From Okapia johnstoni (Eukaryota; Chordata; Mammalia; Artiodactyla; Giraffidae), in NCBI GenBank assembly GCA_024291935.2, contig CM044317.1, forward strand, positions 66,640,730 through 66,704,729: DNA of 64,000 nt, in the 5' to 3' direction. How positions within the stretch are numbered: the first letter of the stretch is position 1; each line of letters opens with the position of its first letter. The notes under the pieces are model-generated. The model was not told the DNA's origin, ran no database searches, and saw only the letters and a list, made by a program, of their open reading frames with translations. Of this stretch, positions 43,118-55,726 are shown in pieces. A program made the position numbers and the translations under genes.

Positions 43118-44461
43118 ACCATGAACCACAGCAGTGGCCACAGGACTGGAAAAGGTCAGTTTTCATTCCAATTCCAAAGAAAGGCAATGCCAAAGAATGT
43201 TCAAACTACCATACAATTGCACTCATCTCACACGCTAGCAAAGTAATGCTCAACATTCTCCAAGCCAGGCTTCAATAGTACTTGAACTGTGAACTTCCAG
43301 ATGTTCAAGCTGAATTTAGAAAAGGCAGAGGAACCAGACATAAAATTGCAAACATCTGTTGGATCATCGAAAAAGCAAGAGTTTGAGAAAATCATCTACT
43401 CCTGTTTTATTGATTATGCCAAAGCCTTTGTACAGATCACAAAAAACTGTGGAAAATTCTTCAGGAGATGGGAATACCAGACCACCTGACCTGCCTCCTG
43501 AGAAATCAGTATGCAGGTCAAGAAGCAATAGTTAGAACTGAACATGGAACAACAGACTGGTTCCAGATTGGGAAAGGAGTACATCAAGGCTGTATACTGT
43601 CACCCTGCTTATTTAACTTATATGCAAAGTACATCATGCGAAATGCCTGGCTGAGTGAAGCACAAGCTGGCATCAAGATTGCCGGGAGAAATATCAATAA
43701 CCTCAGATATGCAGATGACACCACTCTTATGACATAAAGTGAAGAAGAACTAAAGAGCCTCTTGATGAAAGTAAAAGAGAAGAGTGAAATACTTGGCTTA
43801 AAACTCAACATTCAGAAAACTAAGATCACAGCATCCAGTCTGATCACTTCATGGCAAATAGATGCGGAAATAATGGAAACAGTGAGAGACTATTTTGGGG
43901 GGCTCCAAAATCACTGCAGATGGTGACTGCAGCCACGAAACTGAAAGACACTTGCTCCTTGGAAGAAAAGCTATGATCAACCTAGACAGCATATTAAAAA
44001 GCAAAGACATTACTTTGCCAACAAAAGTCTGTCTAGTCAAAGCTATGTTTCTTCCAGTATTTATGTATGGATTGAGAGTTGGACTATAAAGAAAGCTGAG
44101 CGCTGAAGAATTGATGCTTTTGAACTGTGGTGTTGGAGAAGACTCTTGAGAGTCCCTTGGACTACAAGATCAAACCAGTCCATCCTATAGGAAATCAGTC
44201 CTGAATATTCATTGGAAGGACTGATGCTGAAGGTGAAACTTCAATTCATTGGAAAAGATGTTCATGCTGGGAAAGATTGAAGGCAGGAGGAGAAGGGAAC
44301 GACAGAGGATGAAATGGTTGGATGGCATCACCAATGCGATGGACATAAGTTTGAACAAGCTCCAGGAGTTGGTGATGGACAGAGAAGCCTGGCGTAAGGC
44401 AGTCCATGGGGTTGCAAAGAGTCAGACACGACTGAGTGACTGAATTCAACCATGAACCACA
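43118..44461 (+). mobile_element. BovB LINE with perfect 13-bp TSD
   Basis: A 5'-truncated BovB (about 1.3 kb) starts in the N-terminal RT at 'cagcagtggccacaggactg' and ends at 'gactgagtgactgaatt'. The 13-mer 'accatgaaccaca' is found at 43118-43130 and 44449-44461, so both insertion boundaries are fixed (element about 43131-44448). It inserted just after the L2 relic. The RT interval has several small deletions. Confidence 0.96.
43131..44443 (+). pseudogene. Broken BovB RT ORF
   Basis: RT pieces are in different frames. 43289-43489 encodes the RKGRGTR-like N-terminal RT and loses frame at a small deletion near 43430 (the AFD box is damaged). 43468-43737 carries GIPDHLTCLLRN, GCILSPCLFNLY and an intact YADD near 43711, then a TAA stop. 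The C-terminal block with [13 protein letters not shown] is at 44249-44443. Further indels are visible near 43890 and 44165. Non-functional. Confidence 0.9.
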
Positions 44462-44899
44462 ACACCTAATGGATCCTTAAAAAATGTTTGTGAAATGAGT
44501 GAATTAATTATCATGTAAAAGTGATAAAAGATTAGAGTTCTCCTCTGACAAAAAGTCCCTGCAAAGTGAAAGTCAACTAGGGGAAGTAAAATTGGTATCA
44601 TGAAACCATATTTATGCTATTTCAAACTAATATTTTATTAACTATTATAAACCAGAAGAGAAGTTGAGGAAAAGGTTTTTGTATTTGATCAAGAGGAGAA
44701 GAAGCCATCTTTGGACATTATAGTGTATTAAATTTTGGTGTTTTGTTTCTGAAATGCCACCTACTTTCTATCATAGTATCTGAATGATTACCTCTAATCT
44801 CCCTTGGACAGATCTTAAGTTAGTCATTTTATTAAGACTCATTGTGTTCTTGATTGCTTATCTATATGTTCCTTAGCCACATTATCAGTCTGATTCCTT
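44462..44899. other. AT-rich stretch, no gene seen
   Basis: Nothing recognised. Confidence 0.6.
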
Positions 44900-45245
44900 T
44901 TTTCTTCCAGTTATATTGAGATGTGATTGACAGAGAGCACTGTAGAAGTTTAAAGTGTACAGCATAATGATCTGACTTACACGCATCATGAAATAATTAC
45001 CATAAAGTTTAGTGAACATCCATAATCTCAGATACAAAATTAAAGAAATAAAAATATATATTTTTCCTTGTGTTAACAACTCAGGATCTACTCTCTAACT
45101 TTCATAAGTGACATACAGCAGTGTAAATTATATTTACCATATTGTACATTACATCCCCGGTATGTGCTTACTTTATAACTGTAAGTTGTACCTTTTGACT
45201 GCCCTGATCCAATTCCCCCTGCCCCTACCCCCGAGTCTGATTCTT
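44900..45245 (-). mobile_element. Old L1 LINE 3' UTR
   Basis: Reverse complement of an old mammalian L1 3' UTR: 'cagttatattgagatgtgat', 'aagtgtacagcataatgatc', 'gtttagtgaacatccataat', 'cattacatccccggtatgtg', 'ccaattccccctgcccctac'. Well preserved over about 340 bases. Confidence 0.83.
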
Positions 45246-46004
45246 GACTACTGCATTACATGACTTCATGTCGTAGCAGAGGGTATCACTCTTTGGCTAC
45301 CCGAAATCTATCACTCTCCCTTCTTTTTTTCAAACATGGGGGAGCTTATGGAAAAGCTTCCTCAGTGGTAAAAGTGGATATCTAGAAAGCTTTGTTCCCC
45401 CTTCTTCTAATGGAGATATATATATACATATATATATATAAGAATATTTTTATGTAGGAGATAATTGTTTCTATCTGAACCTTTTTTCAAGATTCAATTT
45501 TATAGAAGATACAAATCATTTTGTTACTATAAATCACATTACAGTCTTTTCCACAAGGATAATGACAGCATGGTTTTAAGAATCTTTAACTCCTATCTAC
45601 AAAAGAATCTGTGTTAGTTTTCTTGTCCAAAACTTATAACTAGAATATTTTTGTTTTTGAAATTAATGTTGTTTGTATACAGAAAAAGTCATAGTGAGAA
45701 GCAACGATTTTCTACCCCCCCAAAAAGTGACTACCTCACTTTGGGAAATGGAAAACTAGGAATCATGCTAATTACACTTTGGTTTGGAACCTACATTTCT
45801 TGGAAAATTCATTAAAGGCAATCTTATTCTGGTATGGGTGACAGGAACACAGAATGCTAAGGTTCTCAGTATTAGTTAAACTTTGTATCCCTAAGCAAGA
45901 AAGTGATTTAATTCACAAATAATTAGACCTACACTTTAAAAGATCAAGGAAATATGAGAAATAAGCTTTAGCTTCTGATGTCTCAGCCTGGAGGAGATGG
46001 ACCA
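45246..46004. other. AT-rich stretch, no gene seen
   Basis: It contains a short TA/CATA tract at 45415-45442. Otherwise nothing is recognised. Confidence 0.6.
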
Positions 46005-46300
46005 GTGGGAAGCTGCTGCTGCTGCTAAGTTGCTTCAGTCGTGTCTGACTTTGTGTGACCCCATAGACGGCAGCCCACCAGGCTCCCCAGTCCCTGGGAT
46101 TCTCCAGGCAAGAACACTGGAGTGGGTTGCCATTTCCTTCTCCAATGCACGAAAGTGAAAAGTGAAAGTGAAGTTGCTCAGTCTTGTCCAACTCTTAGCG
46201 ACCCCATGGACTGAAGCCTGCCAGGCTCCTCCATCCATGGGATTTTCCAGGCTAAAGAGTACTGGAGTGGGGTGCCATTGCCTTCTCTGGTGGGAAGCTG
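46005..46300 (-). mobile_element. BOV-A2 SINE with perfect 11-bp TSD
   Basis: Minus-strand two-unit BOV-A2 starting with (gct)n and ending 'ggtgccattgccttctct'. The 11-mer 'gtgggaagctg' is present at 46005-46015 and 46290-46300. The sequence is close to the other BOV-A2 copies here, indicating a recent insertion. Confidence 0.95.
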
Positions 46301-48989
46301 ACCTTGCCCTAATGGACAGGAATAAGAGAATATGATAGAAGGACTATTATGAAGTAGAATTGCTGCTACTGGTTAACACCACCTAACTTATTTAGATGCC
46401 TTTGCAAGCTCAAACCTTTTCCTCTGTTGCCAGTCTCTCTTATGGCCAGTCCAACACATCTCTAGGGGAAGAGGTCCTAGAACCTGAGAACATCTTACCC
46501 TGGGAAAATAGGAATGGTTAGCTTGCTAAGGACACTTCCTTCCATGTGCATTATGCTAACAAATTTGCCCTTTTTCCTTTCTTAAAGGCAAAATATAGAG
46601 TGTGATTTATCTAGTTAGAATATCTGAATGGCTCAAGAAGAATTAAAACAGGCTGCCCTTAACATTTCAGTATAATTTAGAAGTCTGTGCAACAATGATG
46701 ATGAAATGGTGGTGAATTTCTAGGATACAGCTTCAATCCCAGGACAGTGATTTTTCAATGTTTTAAAACATAGGTGGAAAATCCCACTATAATTTCCCTA
46801 GGAAACCGTCCCCAGGGATTCTCATGAGTTTTTCAGTGTCTTCCAAACTGCTTAGTATTGTCTGTTTACTTACTTTGATTAATCATATAAATTAACCTTG
46901 AATGTCTGCCTTTCTGTAAGGAAATTTCAGTTAGTTCTAGTACTGTTTTATTTTTTTTTAAGTATAAAAACAAAAATAGAAAATATATACCAAATAATAA
47001 AGATTTCTTCTAAAAATTAACAGGGTTACAAAGGAAATCTGCTGTTAACAGAACTCTCCAAACCTAAGATTTGGTAATCCAGACAAGCATATTGTAGACT
47101 CGAGATCAGAGCACAACTAGTACAACATATAAAACTAAGTTTCATTATGTAAATCCATATTAAATATACTTTATCATAATAAGATCACTCTCTAAATGAA
47201 CAGCATTAAAAAAGGTATAAAAGGGTTACTATGCATTCAGAAAGAATCTAAGTTCAGTAGAAATCTGACAAATTTTTGCAACTTTAAATTGTCGGCGTGT
47301 GTTACTAAGGCACTTGAAATCTTTGTGATTCTGCTCTCATTTCTCCAGATCCCCTAAGAGCTGTCAGGCGCATCCTTGGAAACATCATTGCTTTTGTTTT
47401 CATCAGTTCACATATTCCTGGCATTTCCCCATTGCTTGTCAAAATAATTAATATCTGGAGTGGATGAGATAGGTATACTGCATTTTAATATAAACTTTTT
47501 GAGAGAAACGTTGTTAAAGGAACAATCTATTAAAAGTGAGCTTCCTGTCTTTGACCTTTCGTTGCATTGCAAAACACTTCTGATCTACTTAAAGGAATTA
47601 TAGACCCGGCTGTCATTTCTGTAGAGTTAATGAAGGGCTTATTTTCAAGAAACTATTTTTCCAAGTCTTAGAAAAGTTTAGAAATTAGTTAATTTAGGGT
47701 CCATTTCACAGTCAATGAGAATAGATAAAACAAAACCATTCTATGGAATACAAGTGAAAGCTTATGAGAACTGAAGTGTCTATCTCTTTGAATTTTTGCT
47801 CATTTATCAATAAGTATATGTAAGAAATTGTATATTCCTGCCAGCCACAAGTAGACTATCGATCACTTCACTGTGTGACCATGGAGTCAAAGCATCTTGG
47901 TAAGTCAGCCGATCTAACTTTTTCACAATCCACTATAAGGCATGATAGTTCAGTTTCCCAGGGGTATGACAACTACCTGACATCTTGCATCCTTCCCTCC
48001 AGAGACAAGGTGGATTTAGCATTACATCATGCTCCACACCTGGAGTTTTTAGGCCCTGATGCCTCTGCCTTTAGTCTATGGTTAGTAACCTTTGTCCTTT
48101 TTGTAAAGTTATCTTCTGTAGTCGTTTAAATCAACACAGAGTACACGGTCCCATTAAATGGGTAGACATCAAAAGTACTAATGAAATCACAAATATTTGG
48201 AAAAAAGGAGAATATGTATAGCTTTTCTCCCAATATGCTACATTGTTCAAATTCAATCTTGTACAAATTGAAAGCAGTTAAATAATGAAACGAGTTACAA
48301 ATATCACACAGATTCTTAGAGTGTGTGGAAGATCTTTTCTCCATTGGAAGATCCAACGATGCAAGGGCAAAAATGTGCTTGATGCCTTTAAAAAACTCAA
48401 GTTATACAGTCTGTAAAACTTTGCTTCAGAATTTCAGATAGCAAAAAGAATTTTATAAGAACAACCTTAATTTCTAAAATAATTAAATATAATTCATGTT
48501 TCATTTTTTTAAAAAGGAAGCATTTGAGTGAAAAAACTGTATATGAAAGTGTCTATGAGAGTACCCAGCACAGAGCAGACACTGAAAATCAACATGATCA
48601 CTCCTTATCCCTCTCTTAACAAAAGAATGTGGATAAAATTTCTCAATATACAAGCATAGACACTTTTCAGAGATGCTAAACTCTCTTCTTTAAATGGCAG
48701 CTTTCACACCCTGGAATTTTTTTTTTATTTTGCTTACTGACAATCTTTAAAATTCCTGATTGATATCACAAATGGAAATTACCTCAAAACAGACAATAAT
48801 TTTATATGTGTTAATGAAAAAGTAACTCAATGTAGAATTCAAATCAGTATTCTCTTTGGAGTACATAATTTCATATTTCTGCACAACATCCCAAATAATA
48901 AACCTTCTTCCAGTTGCCTGTTGATGGCTAAAAATCCTTTAATGGAAGCAAATCTTTTACTCCATAATTATAGATTAGACTTAGGTATG
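46301..48989. other. Repeat-poor stretch, no gene seen
   Basis: About 2.7 kb with no recognised transposon. The ORF at 47875-48129 (84 codons) has no recognisable domain and no supporting splice or promoter context. A scrap like an L2/MIR end ('acccagcacagagcagacac', about 48560) is too short to call. Confidence 0.55.
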
Positions 48990-49224
48990 CAAATATAAAT
49001 GGGCTTCCCTGGTGGCTCAGCGGTGAAGAAACTACCTGCCAATGCAGAAAACATGAGTTCGATCCGTGGGTCAGAAGATGCCCTGGAGAAGGAAACAGCA
49101 ACCTACTCTAGTACTCTTGCCTGGAAAAATCCCATGGACAGAGGAGCCCATGGGGTGGTATGGGGTGACAAAAGAGTCAGACATGACTTAGAGACTACAC
49201 AAAAACAACAAAATACAAATATAA
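48990..49224 (+). mobile_element. Bov-tA SINE with 9-bp TSD
   Basis: Plus-strand Bov-tA: head 'gggcttccctggtggctcag' with 'gagttcgatccgtgggtcag', and a BovA unit ending 'gtcagacatgacttagagac'. The 9-mer 'caaatataa' occurs at 48990-48998 and 49216-49224. Confidence 0.92.
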
Positions 49225-49795
49225 TTTGAAAAGTGCAGCAATTTAACGTCTATTCACCTCCAAGTTGAAGAGACTGATTTGTGAATCTCTCCGGAGATCA
49301 GTGTTGGCAGAAGTGGGAGAGAAAAGAGGATTAAAGAATACTATGGGGGACAGGAAGAGTACTATGGAGTCAGAAGAGAAAGCAGGTGAGGAGATGAAGA
49401 GGAATGAACTACCAAGAGAAAACTTGTCTTATACCAAAAGTTTCCTCTTCTGCCCTTCCATTTTTCTGTCTCTTTCCCTCCCTCTACCTTACATCTCAAA
49501 CACTCCTTTCCTAATGAGGGTGACAGCCATATGCATGTTTTCAGGACTGTGAAGTTCAAGAGACACCAAGCTAGACAGTTCTCCATGCATTCTTTTTAGG
49601 TGTTTTAGACAAACGAGTTGGTCTAGGGGTAGGATTTAAGAGACTGAAAGAAAAAGAACCACTGCAATTTCTCTTGTGTTTTTTCCCTAGCCCTGGAATT
49701 ACAGAAAGTGATTCCCCCTCCATCTCCCTTTTTAAAAGCTTCACTACTATGGTAACATTTTTACATCTAGTCTTAATATATAGAATTCATAAAAA
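49225..49795. other. Non-coding stretch, no gene seen
   Basis: ORFs overlap on both strands (49265-49552 plus, 49362-49586 minus). They are purine- or pyrimidine-rich with no domain, so no gene is called. Confidence 0.5.
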
Positions 49796-50015
49796 AGTGA
49801 AGTCATAGACATTGTGTCCAACTCTTATGTGACCGACCCTATGGATTATAGCCCACCCGACCCCTCTGTCCATAGGATTTCCCAGGCATGAATACTGAAG
49901 CAGGTTGCCATGCCCTTCTCCAGGGGATCTTTCCAACTCAGGGATCGAACCTGTATCTCTTGCATCTCCTACACTGGCAGGTGGGTTCTTTACCACTAGC
50001 ACCGCTGAGGAAGCC
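49796..50015 (-). mobile_element. Bov-tA SINE, diverged
   Basis: Minus-strand Bov-tA: 'attgtgtccaactcttatgt', 'ggattatagcccacccgac', 'ccaactcagggatcgaacct' and the reversed head 'gttctttaccactagcaccg'. More diverged than its neighbours. No target-site duplication was seen. Confidence 0.9.
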
Positions 50016-52264
50016 CTTGTTTTTCAGGACTGTAACATAAATTTTTTTTGAACTTAAAAGCCAATTTCCTTTTATAACTCTCATTCTCTTCCTTTCCCAG
50101 TTAAAATAGGACAAAAACTACATTTATTCCTGTCATTTACAAGACATGGTCACTATTTTATTTCCTCTCTGACTGCTCTTGCCCTTCTAGTCTTCTTGCA
50201 GTTTGCTGAAGGAATATTTGCTTCTACTGATTAGAACTGAATAACCAGTAGGTGGTAAAGTTGAGTAAAGTTCAGAAAACTGCACTGCAGATACAAGCCA
50301 GCGATGCAAGGTGCAACAAATTTGCAGAACAGCATGGGCCTGTGTAATTTAGCATGACCTTTCTGGTTTTCTATGCGGGAGCGTGCTATTCATTGGCAAT
50401 TAGAGGAGTTTGGTATGAACTGTGTGAGGCTTATTGAGTCTGAAGGTTTATACTGAATTTCTTGGCCTGGTTGCATAGCAGCTACAAAGTTTACTATCAA
50501 GAGATATTTAGATTTTTGTGGATAAAAAAAACTTATCTTAGATCCTAATCTCTCCTCTGCTTTCTTTTCTGCTCTTTTCCCTACTTCCAGCACTACCACC
50601 TATGGTGGAGCTATTTAAATAATTTCCTGAAGAGTAAAACTCCTTCAAGGGCATCTTAGTATTTTACATTTATAATGAGAAAGTTCTTTCCTTTTTGGTG
50701 ACAAGAAAGATCATACCTAAAAATAACTAAATATTAAACACTATTGAAGGAAGGGAGAGATGAAGAAGAAAGAAGAGAAAGAATGTGCATACATTCAGAC
50801 TTTTTTCTCTTCTAGGAAGGTAGATCATATATCTTGTGAACTGATGCTTGTAGGATAAAATATTGTGGATTAAATTTTACCTTAACATCTATAAATACAA
50901 ATTGGCTGCTTTTTAGGGTTCTCTGTGACTGACCACATTTCATTTACTTAATGTCAACAGTCTTACTTTAGCTATTCTTTTCAGTGGATATTCTCAAACT
51001 GTTTGGTATTATGAACTCATTTAAGCAATAATAGAGTTTTTCCATTTGAAATTTGGGTATTAATTGCATTAAAAACATTAATAGCAATTATTTTCTAAAG
51101 TACATATTTTTAATTTTGAAAATAAATCAAGATTCTCTAAAGAATAATTATTCCTTCTCAAAAAGTTCAGAAGTAGGTATATAGGAGCAACTCTGTGAAG
51201 AAGTCATTTGAATGAATTTATTATAATGTCTCTTTTCTATTATTCCAATTGAAAAAGTACAATAATGCTGAGCCATTCAGAGAAATACTGTGCATAATAT
51301 ATTTAAGAAGTTTCAAAAAGAGGGAAATAATGTTTTTTCTTTCATTGATACTTCAGAAGTTGAGTCCAAAAGGACTACAGTTGTGACAAGAATAATATTA
51401 GAAATGAAAATCTGTACAGTGAATTAATCTTTAAAGATGTTCAAATGATATTATAATGTACTGATACTGTGAAGGTAACATATGCTAAAGAATTAAGTGG
51501 CACTTCCCACCAATAAGTTAAATGAAAATTTGGATTACAAATTAGGATTCCATGTATGCTAACACATCTTTATTTAAATAGTTGAAAATTTTAAATTTTT
51601 ATTTCTAATATTAGAGAAAAGAGTAGCAGCATCTATCGTCCTGGAATTCTAGTGGTTCCTTTAATTTAACCTTGCCATCAAAAAATTAAAGTAGAATTCT
51701 GGAGCCTGGAAAGTATGATTTTTTTTTCTGAAGCAGAAATAAAAATACTCTTTTCTAAGGTCAAATTATGAATACAGTTATTTCAACTGGTCACTCTACA
51801 ATCCATTTTGTATGCTGAAATTAAAGAAAAAAATCTTGATTTAGGGAATGGTAGAAATAAGTTTATAGATTCCACAGACTATCTAAGTTCATACTAAACT
51901 TTTATTACTAATTGAAGTAAAAAGCAATTAAGTTTTGAAATAAGTCATGCAAAAAATTTGGTCTACTTTGAATGTTTCTGATTTGGCAGGACATACTGAT
52001 CAAACAATTCAGTTTAATTGTTAAAGATAGTGAACAACAGAGTCTCAAGCAGCTACAGGCTGATACAGCCACAGTTTTGTTTTGTTTTGTTTTTAAGTCA
52101 GGGGTGGGGGATGTGGAGGTCATGAGAGGAGTGAATTCTGATGTAGAAATGTTAATTCCTCACCTGCCTACCCAGACAGCCCTGCTTCAACAAGTTATAC
52201 CCACTGTCACCGAGCAACATTCTTACCTCAGCACCTGGAATAAGCTTTCAAGTAATAATAAATT
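50016..52264. other. AT-rich stretch, no gene seen
   Basis: No gene or transposon recognised. It contains a GA-rich tract near 50747-50790 and a (gtttt)n-like run near 52075-52095. Confidence 0.55.
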
Positions 52265-52485
52265 AAGGCTTCACAGGCAGCTCTAGTGGTAAAGAACTCA
52301 CCAGTGCAGGATATGTACGCGACATGGGTTTGACCCCTGAGTCAGAAAGATCCCCTGAAGGAAGGCATGGCAACTCACTCCAGTATTCTTGCCTGTAGAA
52401 TCCCATGGGCAGAGGAGCCTGGCAGGCTACAGCCCATAGGGTTGCAGAGTTGGACATGGTTGAAGCGACTTAGCACGCACGCATA
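52265..52485 (+). mobile_element. Bov-tA SINE
   Basis: Plus-strand Bov-tA: head 'aggcttcacaggcagctcta' with 'gggtttgacccctgagtcag', and a BovA unit 'ggcaactcactccagtattc' ending in 'gaagcgacttagcacgca'. No clear target-site duplication. Confidence 0.92.
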
Positions 52486-52867
52486 AGGAAGTAACAGTTG
52501 ACTTCAGTAGAAAGCACACACTGGTGTTGCAGCCGTAAAGACTGCCCTTCACTTTCACCATTAAATAGCTTTACACTATTAGGTAGTGTAAAGGGCAACA
52601 TGTCTTACCCACATCTCTCTCGGCTCTAAAATGAAAGTTTAGATTAAATGACTATTAGAGATTTTGCAGTTCAAATTCCTGTGACTTGTCCTAACCATAC
52701 TGTTTTACTCAATTCATTCTTATCATTTGTAACAGTACTGGTTGGACAATATTAGAAATGAAGATAAAAATGAAATCAACTTAATTTTTATTAGAAAACT
52801 GAAACTAGAATTTCTATTGCTGTTTTATTATTATGTAAACAATACAGAGAGACAGAGCTACACAGGC
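52486..52867. other. Non-coding stretch, no gene seen
   Basis: Nothing recognised between two Bov-tA insertions. Confidence 0.55.
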
Positions 52868-53106
52868 AAAGGGAACAGAAAGAAAGAAGTGAAGTCACTC
52901 AGTCGTGTCCGACTCTTTCCAACACCATGGACAGTAGCCTACCTGGCTCCTCCGTCCATGGGATTTTCCAGGCAAGAGTACTGCAGTGGGTTGCCATTTC
53001 CTTCTCCAGGGGCCCTTCCCGACACAGGGATCAAACCCTGGTCTCCCGCATTGTAGGCAGATGCTTTTACTGTCTGAGCCACCAGGGAAGTCCCAAAGGA
53101 AACAGA
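52868..53106 (-). mobile_element. Bov-tA SINE with near-perfect 12-bp TSD
   Basis: Minus-strand Bov-tA from 'aagtgaagtcactcagtcgt' to 'ctgagccaccagggaagtcc'. Flanks 'aaagggaacaga' (52868-52879) and 'aaaggaaacaga' (53095-53106) differ at one base. The element is about 52880-53094. A close match to the family consensus. Confidence 0.94.
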
Positions 53107-54199
53107 GGCAGCACTGAAAAGTTAATTTTCTATATTTCTTCCTCATAATTTCTAGAAATTAAGTATCTTCAAGGTCTAGTCTATAAGCATGCTCAAGAGA
53201 AAAATCAAAATATAAAAGGATCTTTGTAACTGTGTAACAATTTATAAGACAATTTGTAAAAATTATTGGATGTAAACTATTCATATATAACTGATTTTTA
53301 GTACAGATGATTGATCAAATGTGCACTTTAGTTTTTAATCCTAATTTTCCTAAAAATATTAAACTAAAATATAGGCAGTCATAACTTTTATTAGGTTCAG
53401 TGTATTCCTCATTATGTATTCCTATAAAGACTTGAGAAGGATTTAGTTATGAGGATTAGGGTACTTAAAAGAGCTCCATTAATCTAGATCCATGAACTGA
53501 TGAGAACATTCTCACACCCACATTTCAAAGTGTCCTCTTATTGCTAACACTAGTTGTTTCATTACAGTTAGAATTAAAGACTAAGGAAGCTTGTTTAAGT
53601 GAGCTTAATGTGATTTTTTTTCACACCCAAAGACTGCTAATTTGCCACTGCAAATATATGACTAAGTACAGCAGTTATTCATCATTTTGACTCTCCGGGA
53701 AAATGAGACCATTGTGTGTTCATGCTTTCAAAAAGCACAGAAGGCATCATTTAATATCTTTTTCTCTTCTCGGACTTCCAGATACATTGAGATACTAAAG
53801 AGACACAGTCTTGTAGCTTTAGAATATGCAGTGGTTTATAAACAAAAATTTTGCAACTCTTTCATCAGAAATGATGAACAACCTATTAATAAGTCAGTCA
53901 TTGACATGAAAGGAAATTTGGAGTTATCTTCATAATAAGCACATAGACATTGAATCTAAAGAACAGTGAGTATTAAACAATGAAACTATATAAATACTTA
54001 ATTTCTCTCTTTCTTGGAGTGGTAGAACTCCTAAGACTCAGTTAGTACACAAGGACTCAGGAAAGCTATACCTTTTGTTGTTGCTGTTGTCATAATATCT
54101 GGTCTTTTAAAGAGTCAAATCAGCAGGTACTATCTGTTGGATGCCAGATGGTTATGTTGTTTGTTTGCTGATGTTAAAAGGTAAATTATGTTGAAAAAA
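53107..54199. other. AT-rich stretch, no gene seen
   Basis: An 82-codon ORF at 53687-53935 has no recognisable domain. No transposon is recognised. Confidence 0.55.
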
Positions 54200-54330
54200 G
54201 GAAAGGAACTAATCTTTACTGAGCTTCTAGTGTGAGCCTCTCCCTATGCTGTGTTCTAAATGCATCCATTTACTTTGAGTTCATCAAAGTACTGTGAGGA
54301 AGGATTTGGTCTTTAAATTCATAGGTCAGA
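54200..54330 (-). repeat. MIR SINE fragment
   Basis: Reverse-complement MIR 3' part: 'ctttactgagcttctagtgt', 'atgctgtgttctaaatgcat', then 'catcaaagtactgtgaggaa'. Confidence 0.7.
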
Positions 54331-54408
54331 GCTCTTACAATCATGATGAATCAAAATGGCTTTGACTGATTATAGGCTGACAGCAGGAATAATTTAGAAA
54401 TGTCCCTT

Positions 54409-54472
54409 ACACCACGTCCTGCAGTTCATGGGGTCACAAAGAGTTGGACATGACTTAGCAACTGAGTAACCT
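54409..54472 (+). mobile_element. BovA/BovB 3'-end fragment
   Basis: 'cctgcagttcatggggtcac' followed by 'aaagagttggacatgactta' is the shared 3' segment of BovA units and BovB. The parent family cannot be told from 60 bases. Confidence 0.8.
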
Positions 54473-54853
54473 ACACCATAGGCTCAAAATTCTAATGGGG
54501 AAGATTTGGAAGAAAATACCAGGACCACATTAACTATAACTTGTAGCTATTCTACATAGTTCTCCTTCACAACATGGGATTAGCCACTTTATTCTTTAGT
54601 TGTAATGAATTTTTCAGATCTTTAAAAAAAAAAGGCTATCTAAACCAGGTGAATACACCTGATAATTATAGTCAGAATTCTAACTCCTAGTGTAAGCACA
54701 ACAGGTGAGTACTTAACTTCATCCATCTTGCCTTAATAAAGAAACAGTAATTTTGTTTGGTTCTACCAAAAACACAACCATAAAATCAATCTCTTTATTT
54801 GAAGACATAAAATCCCTGGAGAATAAAGGTAGGGTGAAGGCTATGTGGGAAGA

Positions 54854-54895
54854 AATCAAATTAATTGTTTGAATGTACTAACAATTAATTTGATT
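54854..54895. repeat. Perfect inverted repeat (16-bp arms, 10-base loop)
   Basis: The left arm 'aatcaaattaattgtt' (54854-54869) is the exact reverse complement of the right arm 'aacaattaatttgatt' (54880-54895). They are separated by the 10 bases 'tgaatgtact'. The arms are AT-rich. It could form a hairpin or cruciform. It lies just outside the L2 fragment that follows. Confidence 0.97.
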
Positions 54896-54911
54896 CAGTG
54901 GCTTAACGAGT

Positions 54912-55165
54912 TCATATATTTATTGGTTCATTCATCAGTAAATCTGAATGGAGTCCTACTCTGTGCCAAGCACTCTGCTAACTTCTAGATAACAAGTGTG
55001 CATAAACTAATCATGCTCTTATAGAGTTCAGAGTCTACATGAGACATAGACACTGAATAAGCAACCTCTCAAAAACTTAATCTGTGATAAGTGCCATAAA
55101 GGAAAATAAAAGGCCTATGAAAGAAGTAGTCTGGAGACTGTGGGTAGACATAGCCTGAGTCAGAA
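54912..55165 (-). repeat. L2 LINE 3'-end fragment
   Basis: Reverse-complement L2 end: 'catatatttattggttcatt', 'ctgtgccaagcactctgcta', 'agttcagagtctacatgaga', 'gtgataagtgccataaagga'. A clear match in order. Confidence 0.82.
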
Positions 55166-55726
55166 ATGAATAAATCAGGCATATATGTGATTTGATGTCA
55201 TAGAATAATTTTTAAAGCATGACTGAATTTTGTATTTCATAAGAATATGTTTTACTTTTTGGAGATTACGGTAGAAAAAGCCACTTCACTTAGCAGTTCT
55301 TTTTGTCTCTTACTGGTCTTTAAGCTTCATATGAGAGTTTGCCATTTGTCTTTTTAAAATTTTTTTCCTCAAAATCTAACAACTTAGGGTTTCCCAAAGC
55401 ATTTTACAGGGCAAGAAGATGGTATAAATTATTCATTTCGTAAAGTATTTCTAAGAAATACTGTCAATACCAGCAAAAATATATGTTTTGGATATTATTT
55501 TATGGCTCAGTAAAAATTAGTTTCTACCTAGAATTACATACATCATTCATAACTTACCATAAGATAAGATGTGTTAATATTTTCAGGGTATATGCTGAGC
55601 TTATGTTTAGGTAACTAATATCTTTAAACATGAATAATAATAATAAAGTATCTCATAAATTAATACTTATTTGGAAAATTTATATGATTATATGCTTTTA
55701 ATCAAAGGAGCATACTCAGTGTAACA
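55166..55726. other. AT-rich stretch, no gene seen
   Basis: Nothing recognised. Confidence 0.6.

Noticed and set aside
47875..48129. 84-codon ORF with ATG in a fair context
   Set aside because: No recognisable domain, no neighbouring exons or splice signals, and its length is within chance expectation.
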